The notes under the pieces were generated by a model. The model was given only the letters and a program-made list of their open reading frames with translations. It had not been told where the DNA came from and made no database searches. The translations under genes were made by a program, and so were the position numbers. A stretch of 55,789 nt of DNA, taken from an uncultured Pelagibacteraceae bacterium. Lineage in GTDB: Bacteria; Pseudomonadota; Alphaproteobacteria; Pelagibacterales; Pelagibacteraceae. Location of the stretch: contig CACMQA010000004.1 in assembly GCA_902615715.1 (NCBI GenBank), positions 75,814 to 131,602 of the forward strand. The letters are read 5' to 3'. Below, piece after piece: positions 43,781 through 53,476 of this stretch (the stretch's first letter is position 1; each line of letters starts with the position of its first letter).

Positions 43781-45834
43781 TACAGACCTTCCAGTTTTGA
43801 AAAATCAATAAAGTTATCAAAAGTATTACAAAACATTTTTAATAACTCTAATCGATTATTTTTAATATCCTGATTTTCATCATTTACTACGACATTGTCA
43901 AAAAAATTATCGGTAGACTCTTTCGTATCAGAAAGCTTTATCAACAAGCTTTCGTAGTCCTTATTGTCATCTTTAACTGTAAAAGCTTTCCTAATCTCAT
44001 TTATTTTTTCATGAAGTATTTTTTCTTCATCCTTTCTAAATAACACAGCATCAGGTCTACCAGTGATTCTCTTTCCAGCTTTATCTAAAATATTCGAAGC
44101 TCTTTTGTACGAGCTGATTGCACTTAGTCCAATACCTTTATTTTTGTATTTATTCATTAAAAGTGTTTTTGCATAAAGTGCCAGGAAATTATCTCCGGCA
44201 TGAGAACTAATTGATGCTTCAATAACATCAGTTTTAATATTTTTCAATTTTAATACGTTTCGCATTCTTTCCTTTATAAATTCTAGAACTTGTTGTTCAG
44301 TTTTTTCATTTTTAATTTCAACACCTTGTTCTTGATAAAGTCTTATAGCGTAACTAATTAAATCTCTAAGTTTAAATGATAATTTATTTTCAATTATTAT
44401 TCTAAGTAATCCAATCGCGGCTCGTCTTAAAGCAAAAGGATCTTTTGAGCTTGTAGGTTTTTCATCAATTACGAAAAAGCCAACTAAGGTATCTATTTTA
44501 TCTACAATTGAAATAGAGTAGCTAAAAGGTTTCTTAGGTAATACTGATGTTAGACCTATTGGTAAATAATGATCACTTACCGAATTAGCTACATCTTCCT
44601 CAAAACCTTGTGCCAACGCGAAATATTTTCCCATAACACCTTGAAGCTCTGGATATTCCCCAACTAAGTCTGAACATAAATCAGATTTAGAAATTGATGC
44701 AGCTACTTGAACTTTTTCTTTATTAATATTTAAGTCGTCTGATAAAAGACTAGCCAATTTTCTTAATCTTTGTGTTTTGTCGTAAATAGTTCCTAGTTTT
44801 TCATAGAAAGTAACTGATTTCAGGTTAGCTATTTGTTTAATCAAATTTTTAGATTTATCTTTATCCCAGAAAAATTTGGCATCTGCTAGTCTTGCTTCAA
44901 CAACCCTTTTATTTCCTTGGGTTATTAATTTTTTTTCGTCTTTTTTATTTGCTATAACAAAAAAGTAATTAGTTAGTCTGTCTTTGCTATCAAAAATTGG
45001 AAAATATCTTTGATGTTTCTCTAAAGTTGATATTATAATCTCTTTAGGTATTTCTAAATAATCTTTATTAAAATTAACATGAAGTAAATTGGGATCTTCT
45101 ACAATATTAACTACCTCTTCTAAAAGCTTGATATTTAATTTCTCTTTATATTGTTTAGATTTAGAAAATGAGCTGATCTTTTTAAGAATGATCTCTTCCC
45201 TTTCCCTGTGATCGACTATTATTCTATTACTTTTTAAAAAATTTAAATAATCTTTAAAATTTTCTATTTTTTTAGTTTTTGTGGTTAAATCTTGTTCTAT
45301 AATTACTTCATCTGTTGTATCAAGATGCTCATATTTAAATGCTAATTTTTTATTGTTATATATTGCAAAAATTGCTCTGAGAGGCCTCCCCCACATCAAA
45401 TTATGATTTGACCACTTCATTGATTTTTTCCAATTGATTGTTCCAATTGCCTTTGGAATAATTTTGATTAATAAATCTTCTACTAAGATTGATTGAGGTT
45501 GTGTTTTAATAAAATAAAATTTTCCTTTATCAGTTCCTTTTTCAATAAGGTTGTTCTCAGAAACATTTTTGGCTCGTAAAAAACCTTGAATAACTTGATG
45601 AGGAGACCCTACTTTGGGTCCTTTAATTTCCTTGGCTTTTGTTTTAATTTTTTCACCAATGTCTTTTATAAATAGCGTTAATCTGGTTGGAGAAGAAAAA
45701 ACTAATAGTTCTTTATATTTTACATTTTCTTCTTCAAAAGTTTTTTCAATAAATTGTTTTATTTGAGATCTGGCTGCTATTTGTAAATGTGGTGGGACTT
45801 CCTCGCTATATAATTCCAATAAAAGTTCTGCCAT
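43780..45834 (-). CDS. glyS: Glycine-tRNA ligase beta subunit
   Basis: GlyS pairs with GlyQ in the alpha2-beta2 bacterial glycyl-tRNA synthetase and contributes tRNA binding. The 684-residue protein starts MAELLLELYSEEVPP, the family opening, and shows MKWSNHNLMWGRPLRAIF, EKHQRYFP, DAKFFWDKD and DPFALRRAAIGLLRI. It lies three bases downstream of glyQ. Confidence 0.96.
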   Translation of the reverse strand: MAELLLELYSEEVPPHLQIAARSQIKQFIEKTFEEENVKYKELLVFSSPTRLTLFIKDIGEKIKTKAKEIKGPKVGSPHQVIQGFLRAKNVSENNLIEKGTDKGKFYFIKTQPQSILVEDLLIKIIPKAIGTINWKKSMKWSNHNLMWGRPLRAIFAIYNNKKLAFKYEHLDTTDEVIIEQDLTTKTKKIENFKDYLNFLKSNRIIVDHREREEIILKKISSFSKSKQYKEKLNIKLLEEVVNIVEDPNLLHVNFNKDYLEIPKEIIISTLEKHQRYFPIFDSKDRLTNYFFVIANKKDEKKLITQGNKRVVEARLADAKFFWDKDKSKNLIKQIANLKSVTFYEKLGTIYDKTQRLRKLASLLSDDLNINKEKVQVAASISKSDLCSDLVGEYPELQGVMGKYFALAQGFEEDVANSVSDHYLPIGLTSVLPKKPFSYSISIVDKIDTLVGFFVIDEKPTSSKDPFALRRAAIGLLRIIIENKLSFKLRDLISYAIRLYQEQGVEIKNEKTEQQVLEFIKERMRNVLKLKNIKTDVIEASISSHAGDNFLALYAKTLLMNKYKNKGIGLSAISSYKRASNILDKAGKRITGRPDAVLFRKDEEKILHEKINEIRKAFTVKDDNKDYESLLIKLSDTKESTDNFFDNVVVNDENQDIKNNRLELLKMFCNTFDNFIDFSKLEGL

Positions 45835-45837
45835 AAT

Positions 45838-46734
45838 CTAACTTTGTAAACTTAACCACAATGCTCCACAACCTTTTGCAAGTTCTCTAATTCTAGTTAT
45901 ATAACCGGTTCTTTCGGCAACACCTATAACTCCTCGAGCATCTAATAAATTAAAAATATGGCTTGCTTTTAGACATTGATCGTAAGCTGGTAATGAGAGC
46001 TTTTTTTCAAGTAAAGATTTACATTCATTTTCAGTATTTTCAAAATTTTTGAGTAAAGTGTCAGTGTTCGCAAACTCAAAGTTATAAGCAGAAAATTCTT
46101 TTTCGGCTTGAAAGAAAACTTCTTTATATTTGATTCCCTCATTGTTCCAATCAAGATCAAAAACATTATTTTTTCCTTGAACAAACATACATAGCCTTTC
46201 AAGACCATAAGTAATTTCTACAGGAACGGGTTTGCATTCAATGCCTGTCATTTGTTGAAAGTATGTAAATTGAGTTATTTCCATCCCGTCACACCAAACC
46301 TCCCAACCTAAACCTGCTGCTCCTAAGGTTGGACTTTCCCAATCATCTTCAACAAAACGAATATCATGATTTTTTACATCTATACCAATAGTAGCTAAAC
46401 TTTTAAGATAAAGTTGTTTAATATTTTTAGGAGATGGTTTTATAATTACTTGATACTGATAATAGTGCTGTAACCGATTTGGATTTTCTCCGTATCTTCC
46501 ATCTGTTGGCCTTCTTGATGGTTGAACATAGGCTGCCTTCCAGGGCTTCGGTCCAAGAGATCTTAAAGTAGTTGCTGGATGAAAAGTTCCAGCTCCAACT
46601 TCCATATCATAAGGTTGTAAAATTACACATCCGTTTTTGCCCCAGAATTTTTGTAGATTCATGATAATATCTTGAAAAGACAAAAAATTTAATTTTTTAG
46701 ATATTTTTTTTGCTACTTTTTTTTTTACTGGCAT
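45838..46734 (-). CDS. glyQ: Glycine-tRNA ligase alpha subunit
   Basis: GlyQ is the catalytic class II subunit. The 298-residue protein has a lysine-rich N-terminal extension, then [48 protein letters not shown]-like [14 protein letters not shown], and [20 protein letters not shown]. It follows the sppA-like gene with no gap and precedes glyS by three bases. Confidence 0.96.
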   Translation of the reverse strand: MPVKKKVAKKISKKLNFLSFQDIIMNLQKFWGKNGCVILQPYDMEVGAGTFHPATTLRSLGPKPWKAAYVQPSRRPTDGRYGENPNRLQHYYQYQVIIKPSPKNIKQLYLKSLATIGIDVKNHDIRFVEDDWESPTLGAAGLGWEVWCDGMEITQFTYFQQMTGIECKPVPVEITYGLERLCMFVQGKNNVFDLDWNNEGIKYKEVFFQAEKEFSAYNFEFANTDTLLKNFENTENECKSLLEKKLSLPAYDQCLKASHIFNLLDARGVIGVAERTGYITRIRELAKGCGALWLSLQS

Positions 46735-47547
46735 TTATAAACCAAATTTTTGCCACATCGATTTTTCTTCAATAATATTAGCTAGTCTGTCAACGGGATC
46801 TTGCAAAGAGGAAGATAGTTTTCTTGCAATAAATCCTTTGGGCTTTTCAAAGTTTTTAATAACTACTTTATCACCAAATTTTTCTTTTAAAATTTGATCA
46901 GCGTTTCCAATTCCATCAATTAATCCGAGATTTAATGAAGTTTTACCCGTCCAAAATTCACCTGTAAAAATATTATTTTTTTCAGGATCTTTGAGTTTAG
47001 AGCCTCTGCTTATTTCAACAACTTTAATGAAATCAGCGTGTAATTCTAATTGAATATTCTTAAGTCTTTTAACATCTTCCTCTTTCTCGTCCACAAATGG
47101 GTCTAGAGTGCTTTTGTTTTTTCCAGCAGTATAAACTCTTCTCTCAACTCCAATCTTTTTTATCAAATCTTTAAATCCAAATGAAGCTGAAATAACTCCA
47201 ATTGATCCAATAATCGAACTTGAATTTGCATAAATTTCGTCACCAGCACAGGAGATTAAATAACCACCTGATGCAGCAACATCTTCTGCAAATATAATTA
47301 CTTTGACTTTATTTTTTTCTGCTAACTGTCTGATGTAACTATAAATTAAATGCGATTGCACTGGGGATCCTCCAGGAGAGTTAATCGATATAGCAACATG
47401 AGTAATCTTTTTTAATGAAAATGCTTTTTTAAGTATTTCTCTTTGGCCAGCTAGATCTATCCCTTTGTTAAATCTTCCAGCTGAACCAATAACTCCGGTA
47501 AGTCTTACATGTGGTACTATTTTTTTCTTTTTAAATATTGAAAACAT
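46735..47547 (-). CDS. S49 family serine peptidase (SppA/SohB-like) without a membrane anchor
   Basis: S49 enzymes degrade signal peptides or membrane proteins. The 270-residue single-domain protein has SINSPGGSPVQS, the nucleophile Ser93 in EDVAASGGYLISC, SSSIIGSIGVIS, and the general base Lys145 in TAGKNKSTLDP. Unlike SppA or SohB it has no N-terminal TM helix: the start MFSIFKKKKIVPHVRLTGVI is basic and runs directly into the fold. It would therefore be cytoplasmic or peripheral. It leads the sppA-glyQ-glyS-ppdK cluster. Confidence 0.85.
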   Translation of the reverse strand: MFSIFKKKKIVPHVRLTGVIGSAGRFNKGIDLAGQREILKKAFSLKKITHVAISINSPGGSPVQSHLIYSYIRQLAEKNKVKVIIFAEDVAASGGYLISCAGDEIYANSSSIIGSIGVISASFGFKDLIKKIGVERRVYTAGKNKSTLDPFVDEKEEDVKRLKNIQLELHADFIKVVEISRGSKLKDPEKNNIFTGEFWTGKTSLNLGLIDGIGNADQILKEKFGDKVVIKNFEKPKGFIARKLSSSLQDPVDRLANIIEEKSMWQKFGL

Positions 47548-47692
47548 AATTTAGATGATTGTAATTATTCTTATAACAGCAATAAATTAAATTTTAATAT
47601 TTAATTACGCTACTTATAGTTGAATTATAGGTGCGTCACCACGTTACCATTTAAAATTTTATTATTAATAAAATCAATTGTAAGTAAAGTCT
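47548..47692. promoter_or_regulatory. Divergent intergenic region between sppA-like and polyprenyl synthase genes
   Basis: This 145-base gap between two divergent genes must hold both promoters. A perfect TATAAT lies on the minus strand at 47624-47629, 76 bases from the sppA-like ATG, but no convincing -35 accompanies it. A short imperfect hairpin with GGTG/CACC lies at 47631-47640. No small ORF with plausible composition is seen. Confidence 0.3.
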
Positions 47693-48706
47693 ATGGGATC
47701 AGTAATACCACTAAAAAAATCTGCTAACTCAGCATATCTCGACCTAAAAAATATGCTTGGAGCAAAATTGCAAAAAGTTGAAAGCTTAATAGAGCAAAAG
47801 CTTAAGAGTGAAGTCAACTTAATTGAAAAAATGAGCGAACATCATTTGAAGTCAGGTGGCAAAAGATTGAGAGCATTGTTAACTTTAGAGTCTGCCAAGC
47901 TAACGGGTTATAAGGAAGATAATAGAGATATTAATTTAGCTGCTTGTGTGGAGTTAATTCATTCAGCAACGTTATTACATGACGATGTAATAGATGAAAG
48001 TTCATTAAGGCGAGGAGTTAAAACTACAAACTCAATATGGGGGAACCAATCATCAATTTTAGTCGGTGACTATCTTTTGAGCAGGTGTTTTGAAATTATG
48101 GTTCATGATGGTGATCTTGAAGTGTTGCAACTTTTATCATCAACTTCCGCAAAAATTGCACAAGGTGAGGTTCTTCAACTACAGCATAAAGGTGAAGCAG
48201 ATCTTTTAGAAGAAACATACATAGATATTATTAATTTAAAGACTGCTGCGCTTTTTTCTGCAGCAACAAAAACAGGTGCTTGCATTTCTAGAAGCAATGA
48301 AAAAGAAAAAAAAGCATTAGAGTCATATGGAAGAAATTTAGGTCTTGCTTTTCAGATAGCAGATGACGCTCTTGATTATTATGCCAAAGAAAAATTTTTT
48401 GGTAAAGAAATTGGAAAAGATTTTTATGAAGGAAAAGTAACCCTGCCTCTTATAACAATTTTTCAAAAAGGTAATGAGGAGGAAAAAGAATTTCTAACTG
48501 AAATAATGAAAAAAGATAAAAGAACTGAAGAAGATTTTAGTGAAACGTTGGCTTTAATTTATAAATATAAAGCGGTTGAGACAAGTTTAAAAAAGGCAGA
48601 ATATTTTGTAAATGTTTCTTATGACGCTTTAGCAATATTTTCAGAAAGTGAAGATAAAAGAATCTTGCAAAATTTAACTAGCTTTAGTTTAAATAGATCT
48701 TTTTAA
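47693..48706 (+). CDS. Long-chain polyprenyl diphosphate synthase (IspB-like)
   Basis: The enzyme extends farnesyl diphosphate to a long polyprenyl chain, most likely the ubiquinone side chain. The 337-residue protein has GGKRLRALLTL, the first Asp-rich motif LLHDDVIDESSLRRG, AAFSAATKTGA-like ALFSAATKTGA, and the second motif QIADDALDYY. The chain length cannot be read with certainty. FPP would come from ispA at 52371-53246. The 3' end overlaps pdxH by 4 bases. Confidence 0.88.
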   Translation: MGSVIPLKKSANSAYLDLKNMLGAKLQKVESLIEQKLKSEVNLIEKMSEHHLKSGGKRLRALLTLESAKLTGYKEDNRDINLAACVELIHSATLLHDDVIDESSLRRGVKTTNSIWGNQSSILVGDYLLSRCFEIMVHDGDLEVLQLLSSTSAKIAQGEVLQLQHKGEADLLEETYIDIINLKTAALFSAATKTGACISRSNEKEKKALESYGRNLGLAFQIADDALDYYAKEKFFGKEIGKDFYEGKVTLPLITIFQKGNEEEKEFLTEIMKKDKRTEEDFSETLALIYKYKAVETSLKKAEYFVNVSYDALAIFSESEDKRILQNLTSFSLNRSF

Positions 48707-49335
48707 GGATAAAGAAGTTCTTTTTCCCATTTTCCATTTTTATTTTTATAATTTAATCGCTCGTGAATTCTTCCATCTCCATCAACCCAGAATTCAATTT
48801 CATCTGGCAGAACTCTCCAGCCAGACCAATAAGGAGGTCTTGGTACATTGTTTTCATCAGGATATTTTTTTTCAAATTCTTTAATCTTTTCTAAAAAAGT
48901 ATTTCTTTTATCTAACGTTTGTGATTGTGAAGATGCCCAAGCACCTATTCGATTTTTATAAGGTCTTGAATTATAATAATCATCAGCTTCTTTTTTTGTA
49001 ACTTCCTCTACACTCCCAATTACTCTGACCTGGCGTCTTAAACTTTTCCAATGAAAGCACATTGATGCTTTCAGATTTTCCTTTAACTCACTTCCTTTTT
49101 TACTGTTAAAATTTGTATAAAAAACAAAGCCTCTATTACTTAATCCTTTTAACAAAACCATTCTTACACTTGGCTGATTATCTTTATTAGAGGTTGCAAC
49201 AGCTACTGCGTTTGGATCGTTAATTTCAGTCTTCTCAGCCTTATCAAACCATTTTTTAAACAATTCTATTGGATTGTCCAATTCTTCAAAACAACTGTCT
49301 ATACCAAGAGAATTTTTGCCATTTTTTTGATTCAT
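48703..49335 (-). CDS. pdxH: Pyridoxamine/pyridoxine 5'-phosphate oxidase
   Basis: PdxH uses FMN and O2 to form pyridoxal 5'-phosphate. The 210-residue protein has PNAVAVATSNKDNQPSVRMVL, YTNFNSKKGSEL, WKSLRRQVRVIG, SRPYKNRIGAWASSQS and a C-terminal WRVLPDEIEFWVDGDGRIHE then RL. It is divergent from aroC over 34 bases. With pdxA at the window start it covers two steps of B6 synthesis. Confidence 0.95.
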   Translation of the reverse strand: MNQKNGKNSLGIDSCFEELDNPIELFKKWFDKAEKTEINDPNAVAVATSNKDNQPSVRMVLLKGLSNRGFVFYTNFNSKKGSELKENLKASMCFHWKSLRRQVRVIGSVEEVTKKEADDYYNSRPYKNRIGAWASSQSQTLDKRNTFLEKIKEFEKKYPDENNVPRPPYWSGWRVLPDEIEFWVDGDGRIHERLNYKNKNGKWEKELLYP

Positions 49336-49369
49336 ATATTTATTAAAATAAACTATACATTATTTACTT

Positions 49370-50452
49370 ATGTCTTTTAATACTTTTGGAAAAATATTCC
49401 GTTTTACCACTTGGGGCGAGTCTCATGGTCCAGCTATAGGTTGTGTAATTGATGGTTGCCCTCCAAATATACCATTATCAGAAAAAGATATTCAAGCTGA
49501 CTTGGATAGAAGAAGACCGGGACAATCTAAATTTACTACTCAAAGGAAAGAACCAGATAAAGCAATAATTCTATCTGGTATTTTTGAAGGTAAAACAACT
49601 GGAACTCCTATCTCAATAATTATTTATAATGAGGATAAAAAATCAAGAGATTATGAGACAATTAAAAATAAATTTAGACCAGGACATGCAGATTATACTT
49701 ACTTCAAAAAATATGGCATTAGAGACTTTAGAGGTGGTGGCCGTCAATCAGCTAGAGAGACTGCAAGCAGAGTTGCGGCTGGAGCTGTAGCCCGAGTTGT
49801 ATTAAAAAAAATTATTGGTAAAAAATTCAATGTAATAGGTGCTGTAACTCAATTGGGTTTGATGTCTTGTGATAAAACAAATTGGAAGGACTCCGAGATT
49901 AGAAAAAATCCCTTTTTCTGTCCTGATAAAAAATCTGTTAAGCTTTGGGAAAAATACCTTTTAGCTGTAAGAAAAGCTGGCTCCTCTTGTGGTGCGGTAA
50001 TTGAATTAAGAGCTACTGGTATTCCTGTTGGATTGGGTGCTCCTATTTACTCTAAGTTAGATACAGATATCTCTGCTGCTTTGATGAGTATAAACGCTGT
50101 TAAGGGTGTAAATATTGGATCAGGTATGAACGCTGCTTTTTTAAGTGGAGAGGAAAATTCAGATGAGATAAGAAAAAAATCTGGAAAAATAAAATTTAAA
50201 ACAAATCACGCTGGTGGAATTCTTGGAGGAATTTCTACTGGACAAAATATTATTACCTCTTTTGCAGTAAAACCTACTTCATCTATTTTAACTAGCCGTG
50301 AAACAATCGATAAAAAAGGGAATAATACAAAAATTTCTGTTAAAGGAAGGCATGATCCATGTGTCGGAATAAGAGCTGTCCCGATAGGTGAGGCTATGAT
50401 AAATTGTGTTTTACTTGACCACTTATTAATGCACAGAGCGCAGTGTGGTTAA
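49370..50452 (+). CDS. aroC: Chorismate synthase
   Basis: AroC makes chorismate from EPSP with reduced FMN. The 360-residue protein begins [20 protein letters not shown], the family signature with the active-site His. It contains [36 protein letters not shown] (conserved Arg/Ser region, shown in part), [11 protein letters not shown] and [18 protein letters not shown]. It is a single gene on this strand and overlaps dxs by 4 bases at the 3' end. Confidence 0.96.
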   Translation: MSFNTFGKIFRFTTWGESHGPAIGCVIDGCPPNIPLSEKDIQADLDRRRPGQSKFTTQRKEPDKAIILSGIFEGKTTGTPISIIIYNEDKKSRDYETIKNKFRPGHADYTYFKKYGIRDFRGGGRQSARETASRVAAGAVARVVLKKIIGKKFNVIGAVTQLGLMSCDKTNWKDSEIRKNPFFCPDKKSVKLWEKYLLAVRKAGSSCGAVIELRATGIPVGLGAPIYSKLDTDISAALMSINAVKGVNIGSGMNAAFLSGEENSDEIRKKSGKIKFKTNHAGGILGGISTGQNIITSFAVKPTSSILTSRETIDKKGNNTKISVKGRHDPCVGIRAVPIGEAMINCVLLDHLLMHRAQCG

Positions 50453-52371
50453 TTAGAAATTTTATTTATTTTATTTTTTGCCAAAATAATATTTGAATTT
50501 AACGTTTCTTCAACTTTATTAGCTATAGACTTGAAGTCTAAACCAGCGAACTCATACATTTTTTCAGGCGTATCTTGATCAATGAAAAGATCTGGTAAAA
50601 TCATTGATCTAAATTTTAAACCTCTGTCAAATATACCTCTATCAGATAAAAATTGCATAACATGAGAACCAAAACCACCTATAGAACCTTCCTCAATAGT
50701 GATTAAAACCTCATGATTAGAAGCTACTTCAATAATTAACTTTTCATCCAAGGGTTTAGCGAACCTTGCATCAATAATTGTACAGTTAATTCCTTTTTTT
50801 AAAAGCTGATCTGATGCCTTTTTACATTCTTCTAGTCTTGTACCAAAATTAAGTAAGGCTACCTTTTCTCCTTCTTTTATTACTCTTCCTTTTCCTATTT
50901 CCAGAGTCTCGTTGATAGATGGTAATTCAACCCCAATACCGTTTCCTCTAGGATATCTAAAAGCTGAAGGGCGATCATTTATATTTACAGAGGTATTTAT
51001 CATTTTCACTAGCTCTGACTCATCGCTTGCAGCCATTACAACAAAATTAGGTAAAGTAGATAGATATGTTATGTCAAAAGAACCCGCGTGAGTTGGTCCA
51101 TCAGCACCAACTAATCCTGCGCGATCAATAGCAAATCTAACGGGTAAAGATTGTAGGGCAACATCATGAACTACTTGATCGTAAGCTCTTTGAAGAAAAG
51201 TTGAGTAAATTGCAGTATAAGGTTTGTATCCCTCAGTAGCTAATCCTGCTGCGAAAGTTACAGCATGTTGCTCTGCTATTCCAACATCAAAAGTTCTATC
51301 TGGAAATTTTTTTTCAAATAAATTTATACCTGTGCCTGAAGGCATAGCGCCTGTTATGCCAATTATTTTTGTATCTTGTTCAGCGTGTTTTATCAAAGTT
51401 TCAGCAAAAACTTTAGTGTAAGAAGGAATATTTGATTTTGATTTTGTTTGCTCCCCAGTTGAAATATTAAATTTTGATACTCCATGGTATTTGTCTCCCG
51501 AGTCTTCTGCGGGTTTATAACCTTTCCCTTTTTGAGTTCTTACATGGATTAATACAGGGCCTTGATGATTAGAATTTTTTACATTTTCAAAAATTTGAAC
51601 CAAATTATCAACATCATGACCATCTATTGGTCCCACGTAATAAAAACCTAATTCACTAAAAAGGGTGCCTCCTGTAACAATATTCCTGAGTAAATCCTCT
51701 GCTTTGCCGGCCTTTTGACTAAATCTCTTTGAAAAAGAGGATATTAGCATTTTCAATGTTTCTCTAAAACTAAAATACAACTTTCCTGATAAAAGTTTAG
51801 CTAAATATTTGCTCATTGCACCTACTGGTCTTGCGATAGACATATCGTTATCGTTTAAAACAACTATTAGTTTTGATTTTAAAGCTCCAGCATTATTCAT
51901 TGCTTCGTAAGCCATACCTGCACTCATAGCTCCGTCACCAATTACTGCTATTACATTATTATGATTATTTGAAAGTTTCTTCGCGACCGCCATACCTAGT
52001 GTTGAGGAGATTGAGGTTGAGCTATGAGCTGCTCCAAAGGGATCATACTCACTTTCTGTTCGTTTAGTAAAACCTGACAATCCACCACCCTTTCTTAATG
52101 TTTTAATTCTATTTCTTCTTCCAGTGATTATCTTATGCGGGTAACATTGGTGACTTACATCCCAAACCAGTTTATCTTTAGGAGTATCAAAAACATAGTG
52201 AAGTGCAATGGTCAATTCAACTACACCAAGTCCTGCACCTAAGTGACCACCTGTTTCAGAAACAACATCTATTAATTCATCTCTTAATTCATCTGAAATT
52301 TGTTTAAGATCATCTTTTTTAAATTTTCTCAAGTCAGATGGAAAATTTATTTGTTTTATAAGTCTACCCAT
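50449..52371 (-). CDS. dxs: 1-deoxy-D-xylulose-5-phosphate synthase
   Basis: Dxs joins pyruvate and glyceraldehyde 3-phosphate using thiamine diphosphate. It feeds isoprenoid synthesis, and its product DXP is also used for thiamine and B6. The 640-residue protein has [20 protein letters not shown], the TPP motif [20 protein letters not shown], the transketolase segment [10 protein letters not shown], and FRYPRGNG. It is last in xseB-ispA-dxs, coupled to ispA by TAATG. Confidence 0.97.
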   Translation of the reverse strand: MGRLIKQINFPSDLRKFKKDDLKQISDELRDELIDVVSETGGHLGAGLGVVELTIALHYVFDTPKDKLVWDVSHQCYPHKIITGRRNRIKTLRKGGGLSGFTKRTESEYDPFGAAHSSTSISSTLGMAVAKKLSNNHNNVIAVIGDGAMSAGMAYEAMNNAGALKSKLIVVLNDNDMSIARPVGAMSKYLAKLLSGKLYFSFRETLKMLISSFSKRFSQKAGKAEDLLRNIVTGGTLFSELGFYYVGPIDGHDVDNLVQIFENVKNSNHQGPVLIHVRTQKGKGYKPAEDSGDKYHGVSKFNISTGEQTKSKSNIPSYTKVFAETLIKHAEQDTKIIGITGAMPSGTGINLFEKKFPDRTFDVGIAEQHAVTFAAGLATEGYKPYTAIYSTFLQRAYDQVVHDVALQSLPVRFAIDRAGLVGADGPTHAGSFDITYLSTLPNFVVMAASDESELVKMINTSVNINDRPSAFRYPRGNGIGVELPSINETLEIGKGRVIKEGEKVALLNFGTRLEECKKASDQLLKKGINCTIIDARFAKPLDEKLIIEVASNHEVLITIEEGSIGGFGSHVMQFLSDRGIFDRGLKFRSMILPDLFIDQDTPEKMYEFAGLDFKSIANKVEETLNSNIILAKNKINKISN

Positions 52372-53246
52372 TAATACTTTCTTTCTAAAATAAATTTAAT
52401 TGTATCAATCAATTCTTTTGCATTTTTTCCATGTTTTTCTAATTTTAGCAATATTTTTCTCTTTAAATTAGTAGCGAACATATAAGCTTTTTTTTCACCC
52501 ATCAATTTTAATAATGTAGATTTACCTTTTTTATTATCTTTTTTTACTGGTTTACCTGTTTTTTTTCTAGATCCTTTAATGTCTAAAAAATCATCGGTTA
52601 ATTGAAAAAGTAAACCTATTTCTTCTCCTAAATTACTTAAAAATTTTTTTTCTTTTGTTTTTTTATTAGCGATTACTGATACAGCATATAAACAAAAATT
52701 GAATAGCCTCCCTGTTTTTTTCTTTTGCATATCAATAATTTGATTAATACTTTTTTTCTTATTTTCAAATTTTAAATCCAATTCCTGTCCTCCAGCAATT
52801 CCAGTATGACCAGAACATTTTGCCAACGATCTTATAATTTCATTTTTAGATTGTGAATTGATATTATATTTTTTATCTGCAATAATTTCAAACGCTAGCG
52901 TTAAAAGTGAGCTGCCTGCTAAAACAGCTGATGCTTCACCAAATTTGATATGAGTTGTAGGCTTGCCTCGTCTAATTTTGTCATCATCCATACAAGGTAA
53001 ATCATCATGTATTAAAGAATAAGAATGAATGCACTCTACTGCAGCGCAAATATTTAAAAGTTTTTTTTCTTTAATTTTTAATAATTTTCCTACATCTAAA
53101 ATAATTGTAGATCTAATTTTTTTTCCTCCAGAAATAACTCCATATTTCATTGGCTTAAGCAATAAAGATGATTTTTGTTTTTTCAAAAAATTGATCAAAA
53201 ATTTATCTATTTTTTTTCCATTTCTAAGTAATTTTTTTTTTATCAT
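52371..53246 (-). CDS. ispA: Farnesyl (geranyl) diphosphate synthase
   Basis: IspA condenses IPP and DMAPP to GPP and FPP. The 291-residue protein has [11 protein letters not shown], the first Asp-rich motif [28 protein letters not shown], and the second motif [18 protein letters not shown]. The extra spacing in the first motif (DDxxxxD) fits bacterial type II FPP synthases. It overlaps xseB by 4 bases and dxs by one base. Confidence 0.94.
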   Translation of the reverse strand: MIKKKLLRNGKKIDKFLINFLKKQKSSLLLKPMKYGVISGGKKIRSTIILDVGKLLKIKEKKLLNICAAVECIHSYSLIHDDLPCMDDDKIRRGKPTTHIKFGEASAVLAGSSLLTLAFEIIADKKYNINSQSKNEIIRSLAKCSGHTGIAGGQELDLKFENKKKSINQIIDMQKKKTGRLFNFCLYAVSVIANKKTKEKKFLSNLGEEIGLLFQLTDDFLDIKGSRKKTGKPVKKDNKKGKSTLLKLMGEKKAYMFATNLKRKILLKLEKHGKNAKELIDTIKFILERKY

Positions 53247-53455
53247 TTTTTATTATTTTCTGAAATTTCTCTAAATTTAATTTTAAACAATTCATCTATA
53301 TGTTTGTTAAGCTGGATTAATCTTTGATAATCGCTCATTGACACCTCTAAATTTGTCTCTTGATTTTCTAATTTGCCTAGAATCATATCAATTTCTTTTC
53401 TGGCTTCTTTTAATGATTTACTTTTGATATCAGCTGGAATATTTTGGTTTTTCAT
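53243..53455 (-). CDS. xseB: Exodeoxyribonuclease VII small subunit
   Basis: XseB pairs with XseA in a nuclease that degrades single-stranded DNA. The 70-residue helical protein has SLKEARKEIDMILGKLENQE and LEVSMSDYQRLIQLNKHIDE, typical of the family. It heads the xseB-ispA-dxs cluster, an arrangement known from E. coli. The start is only 21 bases from the divergent tsaC start. Confidence 0.9.
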   Translation of the reverse strand: MKNQNIPADIKSKSLKEARKEIDMILGKLENQETNLEVSMSDYQRLIQLNKHIDELFKIKFREISENNKK

Positions 53456-53476
53456 CTAATAAATAATAATTACATT

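Noticed and set aside
45969-46208. 79-codon frame inside glyQ on the same strand
   Set aside because: It lies entirely within the conserved glyQ frame and has no ribosome binding site or family features.
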